Of a DNA stretch of 64,000 nt, positions 34,087 through 42,040 are shown piece after piece (position 1 is the stretch's first letter; each line of letters begins with the position of its first letter). Where the stretch lies: contig NZ_CP011663.1 in NCBI RefSeq assembly GCF_001020205.1, positions 3,162,001 to 3,226,000 of the forward strand, read 5' to 3'. The stretch is from Clostridium sporogenes. GTDB taxonomy: Bacteria > Bacillota > Clostridia > Clostridiales > Clostridiaceae. Both the position numbers and the translations under genes were made by a program. The notes beneath the pieces are model-generated. The model ran no database searches, was not told where the DNA came from, and saw nothing but the letters and a program-made list of their open reading frames with translations.

Positions 34087-35457
34087 ATGAATAAAAATCG
34101 CGAAGAATTAATTAATGGTAATATGCTTACATTGCTTTTAAAACTTTCTATTCCAGGCATTATAGGAATGCTAGTCATAGGATTATATAATTTATGTGAT
34201 GCCATTTTTGTTGGAAAGCTAGTAGGAGAAACTGCCTTGGCTGCTGTAAGTATATCCTCTCCATTTACTTTTATAAACAATTGTATTGCTGTACTTATAG
34301 GTGTTGGTTCATCTTCAATTTTATCTCGAGCTATTGGATCAAAAAATGATAAAATTATTAATGAAATTTTAGGAAATTTAATACTGTCTGTATTGGTATT
34401 ATCATTGGCTGTAACTATATTAGGATGCTTATTTTCAGAAAATTTACTTAGATTTTCAGGAGCTACAGGAGAAATATTAAGATCAGGCATAAACTATTTA
34501 AGAATAGTTTATATTGGATCATTCTTTGTTAATTTTTCACAAAGTGCTAATATGCTCATACGAGGAGAGGGAAAGATGAAAGAAGCTATGAGTATTATGG
34601 CATTAGGTGCAATATTAAATATAATTTTAGATCCAATATTTATAAAGACTTTAAATTTTGGCGTTGAAGGTGCAGCTATAGCTACAATAATTGCACAAAT
34701 AATCCAGGCTATAGTTACATTTATATACTTTAAACGTAACAAATCAATCCTATCAGTAAATAAATTAAAGTTTGCTTTCGATTTAATGCCAGATATATTA
34801 TCCGTAGGAGGTTCAGCTGCAATGATGCAACTTATGTATCTAGTACAACAAACTGCTTTGTATAAGCTCACCTCAATATATGGTGGGGATGAACAATTGG
34901 TATTAATGGGCGTAGCTCTTAGAATTTTAATGTTTACATTTATACCTATCTGGGGAATCGGACAAGGACTTCAACCTATAGTAGGAATGAATTTTGGAGC
35001 TAAAAAATATGATCGTGTTAAAGATGCTGTTAAAGTATTTAGTATAGCTTCTACTATCTTTATTGGAATATTATGGGTATTTTATATGCTTAAACCTAGA
35101 GTTGTTTTAAGTTGGTTTATTAATGATAAGACTATAATCGAAAATGGATACGAATTTTTTAGACTTATGTTTTTAACTTTTCCAGTATCAGGACTTATAG
35201 TTATGTCTATGACATTTTTCCAATCAATAGGTAAAGGCGGAAAATCTGCACTAATAACTATTTTAAAACAAGTAATACTCTTTATGCCTATAGCTATAAT
35301 TCTTACTAAAATTATAGGAATAAAAGGAACATGGTTATCTTCTTCAGTTACTGATGCAATAGTATTTGTACTTTCTCTTGTCCTTTTAGCCATGGAATTT
35401 AAAAAATTAAATAATATAAATTCTTCAGAAAATGAAAATATGACTTACATTAAATAA
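34087..35457 (+). CDS. MATE family multidrug/Na+ (H+) antiporter
   Basis: 456 residues with about twelve hydrophobic helices in two MatE halves, typical size. The opening LLLKLSIPGIIGMLVIGLYNLCDAIFVGKLVGETALAAVSISSPF is the family N-terminal pattern, and GIGQGLQPIVGMNFGA appears at the start of the second half. It exports cationic drugs or metabolites using an ion gradient; the substrate is unknown. RBS AAGGAAGG. Upstream is a copy of the 88-base repeat also found before the Fur-family gene. A hairpin at 35484-35514 follows the gene. The next MATE gene is convergent and only distantly similar. Confidence 0.9.
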   Translation: MNKNREELINGNMLTLLLKLSIPGIIGMLVIGLYNLCDAIFVGKLVGETALAAVSISSPFTFINNCIAVLIGVGSSSILSRAIGSKNDKIINEILGNLILSVLVLSLAVTILGCLFSENLLRFSGATGEILRSGINYLRIVYIGSFFVNFSQSANMLIRGEGKMKEAMSIMALGAILNIILDPIFIKTLNFGVEGAAIATIIAQIIQAIVTFIYFKRNKSILSVNKLKFAFDLMPDILSVGGSAAMMQLMYLVQQTALYKLTSIYGGDEQLVLMGVALRILMFTFIPIWGIGQGLQPIVGMNFGAKKYDRVKDAVKVFSIASTIFIGILWVFYMLKPRVVLSWFINDKTIIENGYEFFRLMFLTFPVSGLIVMSMTFFQSIGKGGKSALITILKQVILFMPIAIILTKIIGIKGTWLSSSVTDAIVFVLSLVLLAMEFKKLNNINSSENENMTYIK

Positions 35458-35483
35458 AATGGATGAAGAATATATATTTAGAT

Positions 35484-35514
35484 AAAAGGTGACATTCATA
35501 TTATGCCACCTTTT
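35484..35514. terminator. Terminator between convergent MATE genes
   Basis: AAAAGGTG-A-CAT (35484 on) pairs with ATG-C-CACCTTTT (to 35514) with one mismatch; T-rich run follows. Confidence 0.65.
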
Positions 35515-35617
35515 ATTTTTGCTTATTTTTATTTGTATTAATAAACAAGGCTTTTGAGAAACTCTAACTAACATATATTTGTAATCATTTCCCATATATA
35601 TACTTTCAATCTGGTCT

Positions 35618-37012
35618 TTAGAAGGATGAAACTTCCTTTACTGAGTCTAAATTAGTCTCTTCAACCATTTCCTTTTTTAGGTTCTTATTTAACCAAATTG
35701 CCATTATAAAAGTTTCTATAAAGGCCAAGCCATCTGCTGCAGTTTGACAGAATATTACTCCTTCTAATCCTATAAATTTAGGTAATATAAATATTAAAGG
35801 TATATAAAATATCCCTTGTCTAGAAATAGATAATATAAAGGCTCCTAAAGCCTTACCTAAGGCTTGATATAATACTGCATAAGTATTTACATATCCAAAG
35901 AGCGGGAACAATAAGCTTGCTGCTCTAAAAGCTTTTATTCCTATATTTATAACTTCTCTATCCCTTGTAAATATGAGCATACATCCTTCTGCAAAAACTA
36001 TGAATAAAATAGATATAACAATACCAGATATAATACTCCATTTAATAGATAACTTTACAGCTTCTTTTAATCTAGTAAAATTTTTAGCCCCATAATTATA
36101 TCCTGCAACTGGTTGGAATCCTTGGCCAATTCCAAACACTATATAAAATCCTATAGACATAACTCTAAATACTATACCCATAGCAGCTACAGCTGCATCT
36201 CCATAAGGTTTTGCTCCTAAATTCATGAAACCTAAAGCAAAGCTGGCCAATACTTGAGTTACAAAAATAGGAATACCTATCTTAAGTATTTCAAAAAACA
36301 TATTAAAAGTTGGTTTTAAAAACTTGATTCCTAATTTTATATAGCTTTTCTTAGAATAATAATATCTCAAAAGAAAAATGAAGGATACTAACTGTGATAT
36401 GACGGTAGCAACTGCGGCACCTTTTATACCCATACCAAATTTAAACATGAATATAGGATCTAATATTATATTTATAACTCCTCCTATACAAGTAGCAATC
36501 ATACTATATTTTGAATTTCCCTCTGCTCTAATAGTATTACTCATTATTCCTGTCCCAATAGTAAAAATCGCTCCTAATACTATTGTATATCCATATTCTC
36601 TGGCATATGGCATTGTTGTTTCTGTTGCTCCATACATTAACAAAAATTCATCTAAAAATATTATAGAAATCACAGTAAAAATTAAGCTGAATATACATCC
36701 AATTATTATAGTAGATGTTAGAGTCTTATCAGCTTCCTCTTTTTTCTTTTCTCCCAACAACCTTGATAGATAGGAAGCACCTCCTGCACCAAACATAACC
36801 CCTATAGCTCCAATAAACATAAATAGTGGATATACTATGGATACGGCAGCAATAGCACTAGTGTTATTTAACATTCCCACAAACATAGTATCCACTATGT
36901 TGTAAATAGCATTAATTAACATAGCTATTATTGCAGGTACTGATAATTTTAAGAGCACCTTTGATATACTCTCTTTCTCCATCATTTCTGCTGTAGATAT
37001 TTTGTTTTTCAT
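35618..37012 (-). CDS. MATE family efflux transporter
   Basis: 464 residues, twelve predicted helices. KVLLKLSVPAIIAMLINAIYNIVDTMFVG opens the first half and GIGQGFQPVAGYNYGA the second, both standard MATE motifs. The short charged C-terminal tail (MVEETNLDSVKEVSSF) is cytoplasmic. The substrate is unknown. It is convergent with another MATE gene; whether the pair is an old duplication or coincidence cannot be told by eye. No regulator adjoins it. The upstream spacer (37013-37190) has an inverted-repeat-rich AT stretch but nothing recognised. Confidence 0.9.
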   Translation of the reverse strand: MKNKISTAEMMEKESISKVLLKLSVPAIIAMLINAIYNIVDTMFVGMLNNTSAIAAVSIVYPLFMFIGAIGVMFGAGGASYLSRLLGEKKKEEADKTLTSTIIIGCIFSLIFTVISIIFLDEFLLMYGATETTMPYAREYGYTIVLGAIFTIGTGIMSNTIRAEGNSKYSMIATCIGGVINIILDPIFMFKFGMGIKGAAVATVISQLVSFIFLLRYYYSKKSYIKLGIKFLKPTFNMFFEILKIGIPIFVTQVLASFALGFMNLGAKPYGDAAVAAMGIVFRVMSIGFYIVFGIGQGFQPVAGYNYGAKNFTRLKEAVKLSIKWSIISGIVISILFIVFAEGCMLIFTRDREVINIGIKAFRAASLLFPLFGYVNTYAVLYQALGKALGAFILSISRQGIFYIPLIFILPKFIGLEGVIFCQTAADGLAFIETFIMAIWLNKNLKKEMVEETNLDSVKEVSSF

Positions 37013-37190
37013 ATTATTTCTTGCCTAATAAAAGCCTAGAAAAGCTTAGACATGCCTCCCTTCATAGTTTAATTTTCAATTTTTAAAATTTTATTATAGC
37101 GCTAGGCTTTGGATTTAATTTTACAGGTTCTAAAATTTAGAACCACTTGATAATATAACATTTTCTTTTGTTTTTGACAAATATTCAAAA

Positions 37191-37227
37191 AGGACCAATC
37201 CACCAAAATTGTCCATGAATTGGTCCT
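37191..37227 (-). terminator. Terminator of the flavodiiron gene
   Basis: AGGACCAAT (37191-37199) pairs with ATTGGTCCT (37219-37227); on the minus strand TTTTTG follows. It ends the long leftward redox cluster. Confidence 0.8.
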
Positions 37228-37247
37228 AAATTTATATTTTTATAAAA

Positions 37248-38447
37248 TTATTTCATTGACTGAATAATACTATCCACAACCTCACCAGTTGAATCATCAT
37301 CCTGCTCTTTTACGCTGGAATTCACTGATATATCATTATCTAAAATAGTCATTTCTTTCATATCACTTAAATGCTTACGCATTAGTTTTCCAGATTGAGG
37401 AGCCCAAGAACCATTTTCTATAAGAGCAAAAGTACGTTTTTGAAGATTTAGTGCTTTCATATCCATTATATATCCTAACATTGGTGGATATATATTTAAG
37501 TTGTAAGTTACACAAGCAAGAACTATATGACTATATTTAAATGTTTTAGAAATCAAATAGGAAACATGAGTTTTGGAAACATCATACATAACCACATTGG
37601 TTATTCCTTTTTTAACTAACTTTGTTGCTAAATTATTGGCAGCTGCTTCTGTATTGCCATACATTGTTCCATAAACAATCATTACACCCTTTTCTTCAGG
37701 CTCATATCGACTCCATTTATCATACTTATCTAAGAAATATCCTAAATTACTACGCCATACTGGTCCATGTAATGGGCAGATAATCTTAATATCAAGTTTT
37801 TTAGCTTTCTTAAAAAGCGCTTGAACTTGAACACCATACTTACCTACAATGTTTGTATAATATCTTCTGGCTTCATCAATCCACTCTCTATCAAAGTCCA
37901 CCTCATCGTTAAACATCTTACCATCTAATGAACCAAAAGTACCAAAGGCGTCGGCAGAAAATAATACCCCATTAGTGCTATCATATGTTACCATAACTTC
38001 TGGCCAATGTACCATTGGAGCTAACATAAATGCAACATTATGTTTACCAAATGACATATTGTCTCCTTCTTTAACCTTTATTACTCTGTCTTGAACGTTA
38101 AAATCAAATTGATGCATAAACATGGAAGCTTTTTCAGTACACACAATCTTTACATCTGGATAACGAAGAATAATTTCTTCAATGCAAGCTGCATGATCTG
38201 GTTCCATATGATTTATTACCATGTAATCTAAAGTTCTATCTTTTAAAACCCCCTTAATATTTTCGAGGAATTGGCGACAAATTGACCAATCAACTGTATC
38301 AAATAATACTGTCTTCTCATCTAAAAGTAGATAAGAGTTATAGGAAACACCATTCTCAATAGGATGAATATTTTCAAATAGAGCAAGCCGATGATCATTG
38401 CCACCAACCCAATAAAGATCCTCAGTTATATTTCTAACACAATACAT
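37248..38447 (-). CDS. fprA: Flavodiiron protein (FprA-type A flavoprotein)
   Basis: 399 residues from ATG 38447, with AGGAGG eight bases upstream; the longer frame has no RBS. The N-terminal metallo-beta-lactamase-like domain has the diiron ligands HMEPDHA near residue 79, a later H-W motif (MVHWPEVM) and PLHGPVWR. The C-terminal flavodoxin domain (about 255-390) has the FMN phosphate loop YGTMYGNTEAAA. These enzymes reduce O2 to water, or NO, with electrons from rubredoxin. The upstream gene carries a rubredoxin domain, so it is the probable donor. It is the last gene of the cluster. Confidence 0.92.
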   Translation of the reverse strand: MYCVRNITEDLYWVGGNDHRLALFENIHPIENGVSYNSYLLLDEKTVLFDTVDWSICRQFLENIKGVLKDRTLDYMVINHMEPDHAACIEEIILRYPDVKIVCTEKASMFMHQFDFNVQDRVIKVKEGDNMSFGKHNVAFMLAPMVHWPEVMVTYDSTNGVLFSADAFGTFGSLDGKMFNDEVDFDREWIDEARRYYTNIVGKYGVQVQALFKKAKKLDIKIICPLHGPVWRSNLGYFLDKYDKWSRYEPEEKGVMIVYGTMYGNTEAAANNLATKLVKKGITNVVMYDVSKTHVSYLISKTFKYSHIVLACVTYNLNIYPPMLGYIMDMKALNLQKRTFALIENGSWAPQSGKLMRKHLSDMKEMTILDNDISVNSSVKEQDDDSTGEVVDSIIQSMK

Positions 38448-38504
38448 AGATTTAATCCTCCTTTGCACTAAAAGCACATTATTATGTCTATTTATTTATA
38501 GAGA

Positions 38505-40412
38505 TTAAGCTTCTATAAACATATCTTTTCCTTCTCCACAAGCAGGACAAGTCCAATCCTTAGGTATATTCTGAAAGATTGTACCTGGAGTTATGTCACC
38601 TTCAAGGTCTCCTACGCCGGGATCATATTCATAACCGCATCCATTACATACGTAATATTTCCAAGTTGGACGAACTTTTTCTGAAACATCCCTTTTCATC
38701 TTTTTCATTGGTGGTGCTGCCTTCTTGGGTTCTCCATTGTCTAAAGCATCAGTAAGCAATGGTAATATTTCCACCAAATCTCCAACAATTCCATAGTCTG
38801 AGTTCTTGAAAATTTTAGCATTAGGGTTATTATTTATAGCAACAATTGTAGAAGCTTCCTTTATACCTTTCAAATGTTGAATTGCACCTGAAATACCACA
38901 AGCAATGTATAAATTTCCTGTGAATTTTTGCCCAGACATACCAATGTATCTATTCAATGGTACATATTTAAGTGTTTCCGCTACTGGACGAGAAGAACCT
39001 ATAGCTGCGCCAGCTTGAACTGCTAAATCTTCTATAAGTTTCATATTTTCTTTTTCTCCTATACCTAATCCTGCACTAACTACTCTTTCAGCTTTATTTA
39101 TAGGAGTATCTATAGGAATTCCAACTGTAAAATCATAACCATCTGCTTTAAGAGCTTCCACAAGTGCATCCACTCTTTCTTTAAGAGTTCCTTTCTTAAA
39201 AATCATCTTTTTACGATAACCTGTAGCAGATTTATTTTTTTGCACTTCGCCTGTATTCTTAGTTCTTGGCATTTTACCTATAATATTGGCAGCTATAACA
39301 ACACGTTGAATTTCATTAGTTCCTTCATATATTGTACAAATCTTAGCATCTCTATAGGCACGTTCAACTTCCATACCTTTCATATAGCCACTTCCACCAA
39401 ATATTTGAAGAGCATCGTTGACAATCTCTAAGCAAACATCAGAAGCATATTGTTTTGCCATAGCAGCTTCCATACTATAACGCTCATGATTTTCTTTCAT
39501 ATCTGCTGCACTATAAACAAGCAATCTAGCTGCTCTAAGTTTTGTAGCCATATCTGCTAACTTAAAAGCAATAATCTGTTGGTGACAAATAGGTTTTCCA
39601 AATTGAACTCTTTCTTTTGAATATTCAAGGGCATTTTCGTATGCTCCCTGAGCAATACCTAAGGCTTGAGCTGCAATACCTATACGACCACCATCCAAAG
39701 TGGACATAGCAATTTTAAAACCATCTCCCTCTTTCCCTAATAGATTTTCCTTAGGAACTTTAACGTCATTTAAAATTAGCTCTGCAGTAGCAGAAGAACG
39801 AATTCCCATCTTATCATAATGTTTTCCAAAACTAAATCCTTCAAAACTTTTCTCAACAATGAAGGCACTAATGCCCCGAGTACCTATATTAGGTGTAGTA
39901 ACTGCAAAAATAACATAAATATCTGCCTCACCTGCATTGGTTATAAAAATCTTTTCTCCATTTAAAATATAATAATCACCTTCTAAAACAGCGGTAGTCT
40001 CTGTACCTCCAGCGTCACTACCTGCATTTTCCTCCGTAAGACCAAAGGCTCCAATCTTCTCTCCTTTTGCCAATGGCACTAAATATTTTTGCTTTTGCTT
40101 CTCTGTTCCGTAAGCAAAAATTGGATATGAGCCTAAAGATGTATGAGCGGAAAGAACTACACCTGTACCGCCATCTACTCTTGATAATTCCTCAACGGCA
40201 ATTGCATAGCTTATTACATCTAAACCTGCTCCTCCATATTCTTTAGGATATGGTATTCCCATCATACCCATATCAGCTAATTTATGAATTGATTCTAAAG
40301 GGAATTTATTTTCTTGATCCAACATAAATGCAATAGGTTGAACTTCTTCTTCAGCAAACTCTCTAATTTTTATCCTCAACTTTTCATGTTTCTCCATAGT
40401 CTTAAATAACAT
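38505..40412 (-). CDS. Acyl-CoA dehydrogenase / ETF-alpha domain / rubredoxin fusion
   Basis: 635 residues in three parts. Residues 1-380 are a short-chain acyl-CoA dehydrogenase: GAFGLTEENAGSDAGG, and ICTIYEGTNEIQRVVIA with the likely catalytic base Glu just before GTNEIQ. Residues about 395-570 match the FAD domain of electron-transfer flavoprotein alpha (VSAGLGIG, SRPVAE, GISGAIQHLKGI, IVAINNNPNAKIF). Residues about 580-635 are a rubredoxin with both iron loops, CNGCGYEYDPG and CPACGEG. No ETF-beta gene is adjacent. One chain could move electrons from an acyl-CoA or other substrate via flavins to rubredoxin and on to the flavodiiron protein 57 bases downstream. Confidence 0.88.
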   Translation of the reverse strand: MLFKTMEKHEKLRIKIREFAEEEVQPIAFMLDQENKFPLESIHKLADMGMMGIPYPKEYGGAGLDVISYAIAVEELSRVDGGTGVVLSAHTSLGSYPIFAYGTEKQKQKYLVPLAKGEKIGAFGLTEENAGSDAGGTETTAVLEGDYYILNGEKIFITNAGEADIYVIFAVTTPNIGTRGISAFIVEKSFEGFSFGKHYDKMGIRSSATAELILNDVKVPKENLLGKEGDGFKIAMSTLDGGRIGIAAQALGIAQGAYENALEYSKERVQFGKPICHQQIIAFKLADMATKLRAARLLVYSAADMKENHERYSMEAAMAKQYASDVCLEIVNDALQIFGGSGYMKGMEVERAYRDAKICTIYEGTNEIQRVVIAANIIGKMPRTKNTGEVQKNKSATGYRKKMIFKKGTLKERVDALVEALKADGYDFTVGIPIDTPINKAERVVSAGLGIGEKENMKLIEDLAVQAGAAIGSSRPVAETLKYVPLNRYIGMSGQKFTGNLYIACGISGAIQHLKGIKEASTIVAINNNPNAKIFKNSDYGIVGDLVEILPLLTDALDNGEPKKAAPPMKKMKRDVSEKVRPTWKYYVCNGCGYEYDPGVGDLEGDITPGTIFQNIPKDWTCPACGEGKDMFIEA

Positions 40413-40530
40413 AAATATACCTCCCTTTTAATTAAAGTAGTCTATAAATATGTTTATGTAATGAGTTGCTGTAACTAGAACTTTTAACCTTAAGCATATT
40501 CTACAAATCTCTTTTACTTATAGCATAAAA

Positions 40531-40562
40531 AATGGGATACACCTAATAAGGGATATCCCATT
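40531..40562 (-). terminator. Internal terminator between the DUF5692-like gene and the fusion gene
   Basis: AATGGGATA (40531-40539) pairs with TATCCCATT (40554-40562); TTTTTTATG follows on the minus strand. The fusion gene and fprA may therefore be transcribed partly from their own promoter in 40413-40530. Confidence 0.7.
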
Positions 40563-40602
40563 ATACTCATAAAATATATTAGTTTTTCATTTGCATTTTT
40601 CA

Positions 40603-41607
40603 CTATAAAGAGATTTCATTTTGAGCCATAATTTCAACTTCCTTAAATTTATTAAGATCAGTATAAAGTTCTTTCTTATATGGATTTCTCTTAGTTTTCT
40701 TTACTTTATATACCATATAACCAAATACAACTATATTAACTCCAAGGGCTATGGCACTTAAAATTGTATAAATTGTAGGATTGTAAGTTGATTTAACTAC
40801 AAACATCCCTGTGTCCTGAAATTTTGGAAAAGTCTGAGCAAACATGCACCATATTGCTAAAGTTTGAGCCCTATGCTGTAGCCAAGCCCCTTTACCAACA
40901 GTAAAGGCACAAAGGGTTGGAGCCAGAAGTAAAGCTAAACCTGCGTACCAAGAATGAGTAGGTATACAGTTATAGGTATATACAAAATTCCATACATCAT
41001 ATGCAACAATCCAAAACCAGAGCATATCTGGCCATAACATATCCCTACTTTTATCCTTATTAGTTTCCTTTCTTATTTTTATTCCAAACCAACCAGTTAT
41101 TGTAATAATATTTAATATACCTGCAATAGCATTCATATAATTCCATGGTCCACCCATTACACCTACTATTTCACCTTCTATAGCTCCTGAATTCATCATC
41201 CAATATAAAGAACCTACTTCAAAATCTCTGCCAACTGCTTCTAAAATATTAATAGCAAGAATTAATGGTGGAAAACATAAAGCAACTTTATTATCTGCTA
41301 ATCTCCAAACAACATCACCTGTAACTTTATCTTTTTTCTCCATATGACGAATAAACCAGAACCCAATACATCCTGCTGTTGCAGAATAAACTTTTGCTAA
41401 ATGGAACCAATCTGTATAAGTAACATCCTTTAATACTGTAAACCAAGTAACTGTTAAAATAATAGGCAAAATAACGAAACTAAAAAATCCTATCCATTTT
41501 TTTCTTCTTGCAATTTCATTAAATAAAAACAAAAATAAAAAAACAATGAGCCATATTCCACATGCAGTAAATATAGTTGCTCCTTCAGCATAATTAAACT
41601 CAAACAT
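40603..41607 (-). CDS. DUF5692-like multi-pass membrane protein
   Basis: 334 residues with about nine hydrophobic helices and many tryptophans (for example WFTVLKDVTYTDWFHLAK, WNYMNAIAGILNI, DMLWFWIVAYDVWNFVYTYNC). I associate it with the DUF5692 family, moderately. No cofactor motif such as CxxC or clustered heme histidines was seen, although several His and Trp lie near membrane borders. It sits between hypA and the dehydrogenase fusion, so it may be a membrane partner, sensor or transporter for the system's substrate. RBS GGGGG before the ATG. A terminator follows. Confidence 0.6.
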   Translation of the reverse strand: MFEFNYAEGATIFTACGIWLIVFLFLFLFNEIARRKKWIGFFSFVILPIILTVTWFTVLKDVTYTDWFHLAKVYSATAGCIGFWFIRHMEKKDKVTGDVVWRLADNKVALCFPPLILAINILEAVGRDFEVGSLYWMMNSGAIEGEIVGVMGGPWNYMNAIAGILNIITITGWFGIKIRKETNKDKSRDMLWPDMLWFWIVAYDVWNFVYTYNCIPTHSWYAGLALLLAPTLCAFTVGKGAWLQHRAQTLAIWCMFAQTFPKFQDTGMFVVKSTYNPTIYTILSAIALGVNIVVFGYMVYKVKKTKRNPYKKELYTDLNKFKEVEIMAQNEISL

Positions 41608-41643
41608 TTTTCTCCCCCTTACATTTTAAAATTTTTTAATTAT

Positions 41644-41985
41644 TTAATAAGCCAATATTTCTTTAATTAAAAACTCTTTTCCACATAATAACTGCCATTC
41701 CCTACTTTCACAGTAAGGGCATCCCTTCTTATTTACCATAATATTGTAAACTTTATTGCACTTTTTGCATAAAGCATTTCCCGGCAATATCTCAATTTTC
41801 AACTTTGTGGATTCCATTATGGTACCATCTACAGCCGCAGGATAACACTCTTCAATATATTTAGGAATCATAGAAGATAACTCTCCAATTTGCAAAACAA
41901 TGGTATCTATTTTTGTTAAATGATTTTTTATAGCAATATCTTCTACAGTTTTTACTACTTCAATAATAACTCCAAGTTCATGCAA
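41644..41985 (-). CDS. hypA: HypA-type nickel metallochaperone
   Basis: 113 residues from a TTG at 41985. This start restores the invariant Met-His-Glu N-terminus that binds nickel, puts GGAGGTG about nine bases upstream and gives the usual family length; the longer frame from 42009 adds eight residues without an RBS. The zinc site is complete: CKKC and CPYC, about 25 residues apart. HypA delivers nickel, with HypB, to [NiFe]-hydrogenase precursors or urease. No hydrogenase, hypC-F or urease gene is in this window, and the gene lies inside a redox cluster downstream of the 892-aa flavoprotein. Confidence 0.9.
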   Translation of the reverse strand: MHELGVIIEVVKTVEDIAIKNHLTKIDTIVLQIGELSSMIPKYIEECYPAAVDGTIMESTKLKIEILPGNALCKKCNKVYNIMVNKKGCPYCESREWQLLCGKEFLIKEILAY

Positions 41986-42040
41986 TAAAATGCACCTCCA
42001 ATAACACAACTACAAAATAGAATGATTCTTATATATAAAT

